NCBI GenBank assembly: GCA_019510435.1
Contig: JAEKKJ010000007.1
Coordinates: 230,873 to 294,872 of the forward strand
DNA length: 64,000 nt
DNA from: Caulobacterales bacterium
GTDB lineage: Bacteria > Pseudomonadota > Alphaproteobacteria > Caulobacterales > Caulobacteraceae
Direction: 5' to 3'
In this document: piece after piece, positions 1-8,122 of the stretch
How the letters are laid out: every line of letters begins with the position of its first letter
Position numbering within the stretch: position 1 is the first letter of the stretch
The notes under the pieces: model-generated
Seen by the model: only the letters and a program-made list of their open reading frames with translations
The model's database searches: none
What the model was told of the DNA's origin: nothing
Made by a program: the position numbers and the translations under genes

Positions 1-1789
1 CGTTGCCCAGCTGGAAGATGTTGGGCGTCACCTGCTGGTTCAGCACGCTGACCTGGTAGTTCTTGAACTTCTGGTGGAAGACCGTGACGTTGGCCGTAAG
101 GCGATGCTCGAACCAGCTCGACTTCAGCCCCACCTCCAGCATGTTCACCGTCTCGGGCTTGATCGCGTCCAGCACGTTGAGGGCGGTGTCGATCAGCGGT
201 CCTTTGTAGCCGTGGGCGAAGGTCCCGTAGATCTGCACGTCGGGCGTGAAATAGTACTGCGGCCCGATGCGGTAGGTGTAGCCGGTCTCCTTGGTCTCCA
301 GGCGCGCTGTGGGGCGCAAGGGCGCGTTGACCGTCGACGGATAGACCCCCGGATAGGCGTAGGCGATGATCGAGGCCGAGATGTCGTCGCGGGTGACCCG
401 GGCGCCGGCATTCAGCAGCAGCTTGTCGGTGAAGTGATAGGAGCCATCCGCGTAGACCGCGGCGCTCTTGTTGATGTTGTGCGCGCGGGTCTCGCCGCCA
501 GCCGAGGCCGTCTGCACGTTCCGCCCGTACGGGGTGTTCGGGTATTCGACGAAGGCCTGGCCGTAGGCGTCGCCCGCCGACAGCGCCTTGGTCACCGTGT
601 TGCGGTCGTAGAGGAAGATCCCGGCCACATAGGTCAGCTTCTTCTGCGCCGGCGAGACCAGGCGCAGCTCTTCGGAGACCTGGCCGCCGTTGTACCAGTT
701 GCTGAGGAACTGGTTGTTGTAATAGCCCGACCCCGAAGGGCCGTGGAATGCCCGGGTGAAGAACCGGTAGGCGGTCAGCGAGGTGACCGTGAAGTCGCCG
801 ATCATGTGGTCCGCCTGGACCGAGACGCCCCCGGCGTCGGTGTGGCGGTAGGCGTCGTCGCGCTCGGCGATCACGGAGTTGGTGTCGGACGGCGTGATCC
901 CGGCGATCAGGGCGCTGTTGCAGCCGGGCAGGACCTTGGTGCCCGTGTAGTTGATGAACGGCGTGTTGATCCCTGGGCCGCACTTGGCCCAGGCCTGCGG
1001 GAAGTTCGGCTTGTCGAACGCCTGGCGCACGTCGGCGCTGACGTAGATGTTGGTGGACTCGTCCGGGCGCCACATAAACTTGGCGCGCAGGCCCTTCTGC
1101 TCGCGGCCGCTCTGCTTGATGCCGAGGGCGGCGTTCTCGAACACCCCGTCGCGGTGCTGGAAGCTCGCGGTCAGGCGGGCGGCCATGGTGTCGTTGATCG
1201 GGATGTTCACGGTCATGTTGTCGGCCGTGTCGTTGTGCTGGCCGTAGCTGAAGTGGCCGTCGAAGCTGGTCGCCCCCAGAACGGGCTTCTTGGTCATCAC
1301 CGAAACCACGCCGGCAGAGGCGTTCTTGGCGAACTGCGTGCCCTGCGGGCCGCGGTAGACCTCGATGTGGTCCAGGTCGGAGATGTCGCCGCCGATGTCG
1401 TCGACGAAGCCCATCAGGACGCCGTCGATCACCATGCCGACCGACTGCTCGGTGCCGCCGTTCTGGCTGTTGGTGCCGGAGCCGCGGATGTAGATGGCGT
1501 TCGCGCCCTGGATCGACACCTGGATGCTGGGCGACAGGAACTGCAGCTCGCGCGGCTCCTTGAAGCCGGCGTTGGTGAACTCCTGGGCGGGCACGGCCGT
1601 GACGGCCATGGGCGCGTCCTGAAGCCTCTGGGTGCGCAGGGCGCCGGTGACGACGACCTCGGTCACCTTATTGCCTTCGCCGTCCGCCGCCGCATCCGCC
1701 GCGCCGTCCGCCGCCCAGGCGACGAGCGGCGCCCCCAGAGCAGCGATGCTGACGCCCATCAGCAGGGCGGTAAGCCGCCTCTTGACCAT
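1..1789 (-). CDS. TonB-dependent receptor (partial, C-terminus outside window)
   Basis: Outer-membrane receptor for TonB-energised import of an unknown ligand. At least 596 codons are present and the end of the barrel lies beyond base 1. A signal peptide (about residues 1-26, ending AWA) is followed by a TonB-box-like stretch (VTEVVVTG) and a plug domain with the family signature VEVYRGPQGT. The rest is beta-barrel-like sequence. The start at 1789 has a GAGAGGGG ribosome site. The nearest upstream gene on the same strand is the HupE-type gene, about 410 bases away, and the gap carries a copy of the locus-wide upstream element (2172-2193). Family assignment is secure; the substrate is unknown. 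Confidence 0.93.
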   Translation of the reverse strand, partial: MVKRRLTALLMGVSIAALGAPLVAWAADGAADAAADGEGNKVTEVVVTGALRTQRLQDAPMAVTAVPAQEFTNAGFKEPRELQFLSPSIQVSIQGANAIYIRGSGTNSQNGGTEQSVGMVIDGVLMGFVDDIGGDISDLDHIEVYRGPQGTQFAKNASAGVVSVMTKKPVLGATSFDGHFSYGQHNDTADNMTVNIPINDTMAARLTASFQHRDGVFENAALGIKQSGREQKGLRAKFMWRPDESTNIYVSADVRQAFDKPNFPQAWAKCGPGINTPFINYTGTKVLPGCNSALIAGITPSDTNSVIAERDDAYRHTDAGGVSVQADHMIGDFTVTSLTAYRFFTRAFHGPSGSGYYNNQFLSNWYNGGQVSEELRLVSPAQKKLTYVAGIFLYDRNTVTKALSAGDAYGQAFVEYPNTPYGRNVQTASAGGETRAHNINKSAAVYADGSYHFTDKLLLNAGARVTRDDISASIIAYAYPGVYPSTVNAPLRPTARLETKETGYTYRIGPQYYFTPDVQIYGTFAHGYKGPLIDTALNVLDAIKPETVNMLEVGLKSSWFEHRLTANVTVFHQKFKNYQVSVLNQQVTPNIFQLGN

Positions 1790-2201
1790 TGCGATGATCC
1801 CCTCTCGCAGTTGTTAAGCAGCCCGTCGAACAACGCGCCGTAAGTCTCATCCCATTAGAAGGGACAGACGAGCCGAGGACCTGATGATAATATTTGAAAC
1901 TCTGCGCCCACTCGGCAGATCGGACTTGATGTAGTCCTGTGACGTCTTGTCGCTCGTGCAGAGGTATTCCAGGTGTGACCTTTGAGCGGCCTTTGATCTT
2001 TGTGCCGTCCCGTGTGCCTTAGGTTTAATCAGCCACGAGAAAAATGTCCGGCGAGGGCCTGGGCGCCTTGCCGCGGGCGACTCCCATCTGCAGGCTGCAT
2101 GCCCGCCCTGGCTGGGAACCGGTGCACGACACAGGGCCCGCGCGGCCCGCCCCACCGACCAGGCCCGGAGCACCTTCAAGCGAAATTGGAAGCCGCGGCG
2201 C
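1790..2201. other. 412-base intergenic region with no convincing gene
   Basis: This gap separates the receptor from the HupE-type gene. It has one open frame of about 110 codons on the minus strand (1847-2179). That frame starts with TTG inside the upstream element, has no ribosome site, no signal peptide and no recognisable domain, so I do not call it. The only structured item I see is the conserved element at 2172-2193. It is probably a long 5' region of the receptor gene. Confidence 0.5.
2172..2193 (-). promoter_or_regulatory. Copy F of the locus-wide upstream element
   Basis: Read on the minus strand it is GCTTCC, 8 bases, TTGAAGGTG, with one change in the core relative to the other copies. 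It sits 9 bases after the stop of the HupE-type gene and points toward the receptor gene. The -10 position used by the best copies is weak here (TGTCGT) and the receptor start is about 380 bases away. Functional status is less certain than for the other copies. Confidence 0.5.
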
Positions 2202-3395
2202 CTAGAAGCTGCGAAGCGCGAACCAGTAGACGCCGAGGCCGACCAGCAGGGCGGAGGCTGTCTCGACCACCATTGGGCGCGGCGGGGCCCATTTCAGGCG
2301 AGCCAGGGCCCAGGCGCCGAGGCTGACCGCCAGCACCAGGGTCATCTGCCCGATCTCGACTCCCAGGTTGAAGCCGACCAGCAGCTCGGCGATGCGCCCG
2401 GTCGGCAGCTGCATCTCCAGGAGGTTCGCCGCGAAGCCGAAGCCGTGAACCAGGCCGAACACCACGGTGATCAGCATGCGCAGCCGACCGGCGTCCGGCA
2501 GCCGGCCCGAGATCATCAGGTAGTTGGCCGTGAACAGCGCGGAGCCGACCAGCAGCAGGCTGGGCAGGGCGCCGATGCCGAACAGGCGCAGGGCCGCCAT
2601 CGCCAGCAGAGCCACGGCGGCCGCGGCCGCGACCGTGCCGGGCCGGCCGGTGGCGACCGCGACATTCTCGGCCCCGATCAGGGCGATGGTGAGGGCCACC
2701 AGGGCATCGATGTACTCCGCGTGCGGCCGCAGGACCCCGGTCACCGCCAGCGCCAGGGTCAGGCTGTGGCCGATGGTGAACCCCGTCACCACGAAGACCA
2801 GGTCCTTGAGCCGGCGCGAGATGAGCACCAGGCCCAGCAGGAACGACATGTGGTCGACGCCGGTGAAGATGTGCATCACCCCCATGCCGATGAAGTCGAG
2901 GAAGCTCGCCTCCTGAAGCGCGCCGCCCGGGCCGCTGACATCCGCGGTGGGGCGGTCGCGGGTGATCAGCTGCTCGCTGAGGTCGCCGCTGCGCGCGTCC
3001 TGGACCTGGGCGAAGTCGAGGTGGCTGGGCGCGACATCGGTGAAGGCGGTGGAATGCACCTGCAGTCGCCGCGCCTGGCCGCAGTCGAACGTCAGGTCGA
3101 ACTTCTGGAAGCCGGCGGCGGCGGACAGCGTCTCCACCGGCGGCCGCAGCTGGCAGCGCCGCCCGTCCGCAAGCGGATACATACGGGCGGCCAGATAGGC
3201 CTTGAGCTGGGCCTCGTCGGGCGGCCGTCCTTGGCTGGCGAGGCGGTCGGACTCCGCCGTCGCGAAGGTGACGATCAGGTCCACCTTGTCGCGCCCGATC
3301 TCCCAGACCGAATGCGACTCGCTGCGGGTATGGGCCAGGGCGGGCGCGGCGATCAGCGCCAGCAGCGCCGCCAGCATCAGGCAGAGGCGCCTCAC
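2202..3395 (-). CDS. HupE/UreJ-type membrane protein
   Basis: Predicted inner-membrane protein of 397 residues. A signal peptide ends APALA at residue 21, so the mature chain would begin with His (HTRSESH). An N-terminal extracytoplasmic part of about 140 residues is followed by a hydrophobic C-terminal half with six or seven helices. That half carries the family's conserved helix residues GVDHMSFLLGL and GFTIGHSLTLAL. HupE/UreJ relatives include nickel or cobalt permeases, but the large periplasmic version is not functionally defined. The start is GTG at 3395, which overlaps the stop of the upstream isomerase gene as GTGA, so the two are translationally coupled. The family is well supported; the metal or other substrate is not. 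Confidence 0.88.
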   Translation of the reverse strand: MRRLCLMLAALLALIAAPALAHTRSESHSVWEIGRDKVDLIVTFATAESDRLASQGRPPDEAQLKAYLAARMYPLADGRRCQLRPPVETLSAAAGFQKFDLTFDCGQARRLQVHSTAFTDVAPSHLDFAQVQDARSGDLSEQLITRDRPTADVSGPGGALQEASFLDFIGMGVMHIFTGVDHMSFLLGLVLISRRLKDLVFVVTGFTIGHSLTLALAVTGVLRPHAEYIDALVALTIALIGAENVAVATGRPGTVAAAAAVALLAMAALRLFGIGALPSLLLVGSALFTANYLMISGRLPDAGRLRMLITVVFGLVHGFGFAANLLEMQLPTGRIAELLVGFNLGVEIGQMTLVLAVSLGAWALARLKWAPPRPMVVETASALLVGLGVYWFALRSF

Positions 3396-4288
3396 TTCAG
3401 GTCCTTGGCGACCAGGACATTGGCCCGGCGGCGCAGGAAGCCGTCCTCGGCGCCCTGGTAGCGGGCCACCGCGGCGGCCTGGTAGTCCGTGGCCACCTGG
3501 GCCCTGGCGGTCTCGAAGTCGTACTGGGCGGGCGGCGTGTTGCGCGCCATCACCAGCAGGTGCGCGCCGTCGGCGTCGGCGATGGCCTCCGACACCTCGC
3601 CGGTCTTCAGTGCGCGCGCGGCGGTGAAGAGCGCCTCGCCGAGATGTATGCGGGCGGCGAAATAGAACTCCTCGCCGCTGGTCTTGCCGGTGTCCCGCCC
3701 GCCGAACCGCGTGGCCACGACCTCCGGGGCAGCGCCGGCGGCGAGGGCGGTGCGGGCCTGTGCGGCCGCGGCCGGCGGGAAGACGAGGTCCCGCACCACC
3801 ATGACGCCTTCGCTGGCGTACTTGTCGCGATGCTTGTCGTAGAAGCCGCGCAGCTCGGCGGAGTCCGGCTTGGAAGTGATGGCGTCCGCCGCCGCCTGGG
3901 CCTCCACGGCCTTGACCATGGCGCTGCGCACCTCGGGGTCGACGAGGCCGACGTCCAGCTCCTTGGCGCGCTGCACATAGAGCTCCTCGCGGATCATGTC
4001 GTTCAGCACCTGGCGCCGCATCGCCGGCGTCGCCTTGGCCGGGTCGACGGCCAGGGCCCGCAGCTGGCCGTCGAAGTCGATGCGCGAGATCGGCTGCTGG
4101 TTGACCATGGCGACCGCGTCGGCCGGCACGACCAGGGTCGTGGTCCCCTTGGCCGTGAATAGCGCGGCCCCGGCCAGGACGAGGCCCAGCCCCGCGCCGG
4201 CGCCCATCAGGATCAGGGCGCGCCGGGGATGGACGGTGCGGATGTCGAGCCAGGCGACGCCGGCGGCGGGCGGGGCTGTGGCGGTCAT
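3392..4288 (-). CDS. Membrane-anchored peptidyl-prolyl cis-trans isomerase (SurA/PpiC-like)
   Basis: Protein of 298 residues. A short cytoplasmic N-terminus and one membrane anchor (about residues 24-44) are followed by a SurA-type N-terminal helical domain (from AMVNQQPISR through IREELYVQRA). A divergent parvulin-like domain follows (VVRDLVFPP to the C-terminus). The expected role is folding of exported proteins in the periplasm. The start at 4288 overlaps the stop of the cytochrome gene by ATGA, and its own stop overlaps the HupE-type start, so the three genes form one tight operon. A dedicated foldase in this position suggests it serves the neighbouring secreted or membrane proteins, by inference. 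A long upstream extension of the frame into the cytochrome gene is not credible. Confidence 0.85.
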   Translation of the reverse strand: MTATAPPAAGVAWLDIRTVHPRRALILMGAGAGLGLVLAGAALFTAKGTTTLVVPADAVAMVNQQPISRIDFDGQLRALAVDPAKATPAMRRQVLNDMIREELYVQRAKELDVGLVDPEVRSAMVKAVEAQAAADAITSKPDSAELRGFYDKHRDKYASEGVMVVRDLVFPPAAAAQARTALAAGAAPEVVATRFGGRDTGKTSGEEFYFAARIHLGEALFTAARALKTGEVSEAIADADGAHLLVMARNTPPAQYDFETARAQVATDYQAAAVARYQGAEDGFLRRRANVLVAKDLK

Positions 4289-5043
4289 GGGGCCTCCGAT
4301 AGGGATTTCACGTAGAGCGAGACCTGCCGCAGCTGGACGGCGGAGAGGCGGCCTGCGAAGCCGGGCATGACGCCGCGGCGGCCCTGGGCGATGGACCGGA
4401 ACACGCTGGGCGGCGAGCCGTCGCCGTAGAGCCAGACGGCGTCGATCAGGTTGGGCGCGCCGATCGCCGGGTCGCCCGCCGCGTCGCCGCCGTGGCAGTC
4501 GTAGCAGCCGCCGCGCCCCTGGTAGATCGCGCGGCCACGCGCCACCGCTTCCGCCGATGCGGTCGCCCCGCGCCGGGCGCTCAGGAACGCGATGACGTCG
4601 CCGATGTCGCCGGGCGAGAGCGGATCCAGCCGCTCCTTGGCGCTGGGCCGCGGCGCGCCGAAGGCTGGCATGTCGGCGAGGTTCCAGCCCTTCGGCTGAT
4701 GCGAGCGGATGCCATAGGCGATGGTCTGCTCGATCTCGCCGACCGCGCCGGTCCCATAAAGCCAGTCGCGGTCGGCCAGGTTCGGAGCGCCATAGCCGGT
4801 GTCTCCGCGGCCGTCCGGGCCATGGCAGCCCGCGCACTGCGCGCGGAACACCCGCCGCCCCGCCGCCAGGGCGGCCGTGCGCTGGTCCGGGGCCAGCCGC
4901 GCGTCCGGGTCGAGGCGCAGCAGACGGCCTTCGCGGGCCTGGCTCTGGGCCATGCCGGCGACCAGCACCACGCCCAGGCTCAGCATCGCCACCGCTGCCG
5001 CCAGCGTCCGCTTCGTGATCGCACCTGCCACTTTGCCAGACAT
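4285..5043 (-). CDS. Diheme cytochrome c, exported
   Basis: Protein of 252 residues with an N-terminal hydrophobic segment (about residues 12-32), either a signal peptide or an anchor. There are two class I cytochrome c domains: heme sites CAGCH (residues 70-74) and CYDCH (180-184). Likely axial methionines are M125 (ADMPAFG) and M226 (GVMPGFA). The duplicated layout resembles the electron-carrying subunit of cbb3-type oxidases and similar periplasmic carriers. It is the first gene of the operon with the isomerase and HupE-type protein. ATG at 5043 is preferred over an in-frame TTG four codons upstream because GGGGCGG lies before it. Redox partner unknown. Confidence 0.9.
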   Translation of the reverse strand: MSGKVAGAITKRTLAAAVAMLSLGVVLVAGMAQSQAREGRLLRLDPDARLAPDQRTAALAAGRRVFRAQCAGCHGPDGRGDTGYGAPNLADRDWLYGTGAVGEIEQTIAYGIRSHQPKGWNLADMPAFGAPRPSAKERLDPLSPGDIGDVIAFLSARRGATASAEAVARGRAIYQGRGGCYDCHGGDAAGDPAIGAPNLIDAVWLYGDGSPPSVFRSIAQGRRGVMPGFAGRLSAVQLRQVSLYVKSLSEAP

Positions 5044-5202
5044 CGGCCGCCCCAAGGCGCCGCTTTCGTCTCCATGCGGACGACGGCGCCTCCCGGCGGC
5101 ACGGTCACGTGCGTGGGCGGTCGCGCCAGTAATTTACGGTCCGAGCCGATGTTAACGGTTGTTACAGCGCCCCGCGGGGCTCGCGCCTCCGGAGCGGACG
5201 AG

Positions 5203-6438
5203 ATGCTCGCCGAGGCGGAGTCCGTCCGCGCCAGCGGCGTCCTCGGCCGGTCGCGGCTGATGCTGGCGCTGTTCGACTACCTGGTGGCCGCCTCCGCCGC
5301 CGGGCGCGCGCCGAAGGAGAGCGAGATCGCCCACGCGGTGTTCGGCAAGGCGGCCGATTTCGGCGGCGAGCACGACGCCGTGGTCCGGGTCTATATCCAC
5401 CGCCTGCGCCGCAAGCTGGCGGACCACAGTCGCGACCTGGTGGCCTCCGGTGGCGCCGCAGCGACGCCGCGCCTCAGCCTGCCGCGGGGCGAATACCGGA
5501 TGATCCTGGGCGCCGGCGCGCCCAAGCCGACCGGCTCGGCGGTCAAGCGCCGCCCCGCCAAGGGGTGGCTGGCGGCGATGCTTCTCGCCGTCTTGGCCGC
5601 CAACGTCGCGGCCTGGATCCTTTTGGGCGGCGGCGCCATGAGCGCCTCCGGCCGTATGCGCGCGAGCCCAGTCTGGGCGCCGTTCGCCGCCAGCCGCTTC
5701 CCGCTGCTGATCGTGGTGGGCGACTACTACATCTTCGGAGAGTCCGACGACGGGATGGAGGTGAACCGCCTGGTCCGGGAGTATTCCGTCAACTCCACTG
5801 AGGATCTCGACGCCTACCTGATGCAGCACCCGGAGAAGGCCGCGCGCTATGTCGACCTCGGGCTGTCGTACCTGCCGACCTCCAGCGCGGCCGCGGTCAG
5901 CCGGCTGACCGGACTGCTGGGCGAGCGCAAGCCGCCGCGGGTGGTCACCGCCTCGCAGGTGACGCCGCAGATGCTCAAGAGCTACGACATCGTCTACCTG
6001 GGCTATCTGAGCGGGATCGGCCCGCTGCGCTACACCCTGTTCTCGGGGTCGCGATATGCCAGCGGCGAAAGCTTCGACGAGCTGATCGACCTTCCAACCG
6101 GTCGCCACTTCACCAGCCAGGCGGCGCTTGGGCCTGTGCGCGGCGGCGCCTATCGCGACTATGGCTATGTGTCGGTTTTCGAGGGCCCGGTCGGCAATCG
6201 CATCGCCCTCGTCGCCGGGACCCGCGACATCGGCGCGCTGGCGGCGGCCGAGCAGGTGACCAGCCCGGCGGGCCTGAAGGCGCTGGCCGCGGCCGGCGGC
6301 GGCCGGCGCGGCTTCGAGGCGCTGTACGAGGTCCAGGGCCAGGGCGACGTCAATCTCGAGACCCGCCTGGTGGCGGTGACGCCGCGCAGGACGCCGCCGG
6401 CCTGGGCGACGTCCGCCCCGCCGCCCAGCCCGCGCTGA
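5203..6438 (+). CDS. ToxR-like membrane-bound winged-helix regulator
   Basis: Protein of 411 residues. The N-terminal ~105 residues form a winged-helix DNA-binding domain; the recognition region includes the stretch VVRVYIHRLRRKL and the wing LPRGEYRM. A basic linker and one transmembrane helix (about residues 121-142) follow, then ~265 extracytoplasmic residues with no domain I recognise. This topology is that of ToxR/CadC-type one-component regulators, which bind DNA while embedded in the membrane. The start at 5203 has GGAG 8 bases upstream; an ATG at 5149 would add 18 residues but has no ribosome site. It is divergent from the cytochrome operon and may regulate it or the downstream DUF operons. 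Regulator class is supported; the target is inference. Confidence 0.78.
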   Translation: MLAEAESVRASGVLGRSRLMLALFDYLVAASAAGRAPKESEIAHAVFGKAADFGGEHDAVVRVYIHRLRRKLADHSRDLVASGGAAATPRLSLPRGEYRMILGAGAPKPTGSAVKRRPAKGWLAAMLLAVLAANVAAWILLGGGAMSASGRMRASPVWAPFAASRFPLLIVVGDYYIFGESDDGMEVNRLVREYSVNSTEDLDAYLMQHPEKAARYVDLGLSYLPTSSAAAVSRLTGLLGERKPPRVVTASQVTPQMLKSYDIVYLGYLSGIGPLRYTLFSGSRYASGESFDELIDLPTGRHFTSQAALGPVRGGAYRDYGYVSVFEGPVGNRIALVAGTRDIGALAAAEQVTSPAGLKALAAAGGGRRGFEALYEVQGQGDVNLETRLVAVTPRRTPPAWATSAPPPSPR

Positions 6439-6463
6439 GCTTCCGACCCCGGTTGAAAGTGAT
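6439..6463 (+). promoter_or_regulatory. Copy A of the locus-wide upstream element
   Basis: GCTTCC, 8 bases, TTGAAAGTGAT, starting directly after the stop codon of the ToxR-like gene and ~90 bases upstream of the 6554 start. At the spacing where other copies have a -10 (48 bases after the first T of TTGAAA) there is only a weak TGCAGC (6501-6506). A GC-rich hairpin (CCGGCC...GGCCGG) lies just downstream of the element. Confidence 0.6.
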
Positions 6464-6553
6464 CCTCGGCCGGCCGCGCTGCTCCGGCCGGCGGTTTGCG
6501 TGCAGCATGATCGAAGGGATGCGGCGCCGCCGCGCATGACCAGCGAGGATACG

Positions 6554-7375
6554 ATGGCCTCTTCCGCATCGCGGCCGCTCGCCGTTGCGGCGGCTTTCGC
6601 CCTGGCTCTGGCGGGTTTCCCCTCTGTCGCGGCCAAGCCGGTCCGTGGCGGCGCCCATCCCGACATCGCCGGCATGTGGATGGTGCGCGAGCAGTACTAT
6701 CTGGGCCAGCCCCTGCTGCCGCGGCCGGAACTGACTCCGGCGGCCAAGGCCCTGGCGGCCAAGCGCGGCGCCCTGCAGGCCAAGGGCTATGTGCGCAGCG
6801 TCGGCAACATGCTGTGCCTGCCCAACGGCGGCCCATCCATGTTCGTGGTGCGCTCGCCGTTCGAGATCTTCGAGGGCTTCGGGCGCATCACCTTCATCTT
6901 CGAGACCGAAGGCAACAACCAGCCGCGCACCATCTACCTGAACGAGGCCAAGCAGCCGGACGACATCTATCCGACCTTCAACGGCCACTCGATCGGCCGC
7001 TGGGACGGCCGCACGCTGGTGGTCGACACCGTCGGCTACAACGGCCGCGGCGCCCTGCTGGGCGGGGTGCCCAAGTCGACGGCGACGCATGTGGTGGAGC
7101 GGTTCAGCTGGTCGAAGGACGGCAAGGTGATGACCCTGGCGCTCACCGCCGAGGATCCGGCGTCGCTGGCCAAGCCCTGGACGACGCAGATCGTCTTCGA
7201 CCGCATGGCCAACTCCGAGGAGCGGTTCGAGGTGTGGTGCGAGCCGGACCTGGACGCCTACAAGACCGTCGACCTCGAGGCGGTGAAGGAGGGCGATCCC
7301 GAGGTCGCCCGCCTGCTCGATCCGGATCAGCGTCCGACGGACCCGGCGCTGAAGATCCCTGCGGCCACGAAATAG
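6554..7375 (+). CDS. Secreted protein of unknown function, paralogue of the 13126-13947 gene
   Basis: Protein of 273 residues with a signal peptide (cleavage near SVAA-K). The mature part has the pattern GMWMVREQYY, then LCLPNGGPSMF, FEIFEGFGRITFIFE, and the conserved core NGHSIGRWDGRTLVVDT. I know this pattern as a family of uncharacterised secreted proteins common in alphaproteobacteria and acidobacteria; no catalytic motif stands out. The start at 6554 has GAGG 5 bases before it; two upstream in-frame ATGs (6500, 6536) are less well placed. It is followed after 13 bases by a DUF6152 gene, the same pairing as in the 12758-13947 operon. Confidence 0.85.
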   Translation: MASSASRPLAVAAAFALALAGFPSVAAKPVRGGAHPDIAGMWMVREQYYLGQPLLPRPELTPAAKALAAKRGALQAKGYVRSVGNMLCLPNGGPSMFVVRSPFEIFEGFGRITFIFETEGNNQPRTIYLNEAKQPDDIYPTFNGHSIGRWDGRTLVVDTVGYNGRGALLGGVPKSTATHVVERFSWSKDGKVMTLALTAEDPASLAKPWTTQIVFDRMANSEERFEVWCEPDLDAYKTVDLEAVKEGDPEVARLLDPDQRPTDPALKIPAATK

Positions 7376-7388
7376 TCAGGACCCAGCG

Positions 7389-7781
7389 ATGCGACGCTTC
7401 GGCCTTTCCGCCCTGCTGCTGTTCCTGGCGCTCGCCGCGCCGGCCTCGGCCCACCACGCCTTCAACATGTTCGCCCTGGACAAGGTCGTGACGGTGAGCG
7501 GCACGGTGAAGGACTACCAGTTCAAGATGCCCCACGTCTGGTTCTACATGCTGATCCCCGCCGCCCAGGAGGGCGCGCCAGCGGAGGAATGGGGCTTCGA
7601 GTGCCACAGCCCGAACCTCGTCGCGCGCAAGGGCTGGAAGATCAGCACCCTGAAGCCCGGCGACAAGCTGAGCGTGGTCATGCACCCCATGAAGGACGGC
7701 TCGAAGGCGGGCAGTGTGATCCGCGTGGTGCTGCCCGATGGGCGGGTGCTGTGGAACGCCGAGTCCGACACCCGGCCGTGA
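7389..7781 (+). CDS. DUF6152-family secreted protein (copy 1)
   Basis: Protein of 130 residues. The signal peptide ends PASA at residue 21, leaving His-His at the mature N-terminus (HHAFNMF). Features shared with the two other copies in the window are the GTVK strand, a PH pair (MPHVW), an EC-S-P/I-N segment (ECHSPNL), ARKGW and HPMKDGS. The fold is unknown to me but is consistent with a small periplasmic beta protein. A mature N-terminal His plus two invariant internal His suggests metal binding, by inference. It is co-transcribed with the preceding 6554-7375 gene (13-base gap). Confidence 0.85.
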   Translation: MRRFGLSALLLFLALAAPASAHHAFNMFALDKVVTVSGTVKDYQFKMPHVWFYMLIPAAQEGAPAEEWGFECHSPNLVARKGWKISTLKPGDKLSVVMHPMKDGSKAGSVIRVVLPDGRVLWNAESDTRP

Positions 7782-8122
7782 CGATCGGCGCAACCTCAGC
7801 CTGTAGTGCGATGAATATTCGCGCGCTGACCTGCGGATAGTCTCTCGGTCGGACCGCGTCAGGCGAAGATGTTCGCCGATTTGGTGTGGCAATCCATGTT
7901 ATCGAATACATCGGCTTGGAAGCTGACCGGTGTCCTGTCACAGGCATGTCGCATGTTCGTCGAACTCGATTTGCCCGAATCCAGACCAAATACATTGGCA
8001 TAGGCCGCACAGGCCCCGGCTCAGCTTGTGCCGCCCCCTCACGTCGCGCCCACTGGGCTGACGGGCCCCGAGACGACGAAACCGCGCCGGGCGCCCCGCA
8101 ACTATCGACGAGGGGGTCGACC
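7782..8122. other. 341-base intergenic region before the LysR gene
   Basis: I see no coding sequence here. The LysR frame stays open upstream, but the sequence lacks the LysR N-terminal signature before 8123. No copy of the locus-wide element is present. It probably contains the LysR promoter; no clear -35/-10 pair stands out. Confidence 0.4.

Noticed and set aside
74..1843. Long plus-strand open frame opposite the first TonB receptor
   Set aside because: Its sequence is Arg/Val/Gly-rich with no domain, and it is explained by the G+C-rich codon pattern of the receptor gene on the other strand.
1847..2179. 110-codon minus-strand open frame upstream of the first receptor
   Set aside because: TTG start inside the conserved element, no ribosome site, no domain, low-quality composition.
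7906..7925. GGAAGC near the LysR gene resembling half of the element
   Set aside because: No TTTCAA or close variant at the required 8-base distance.
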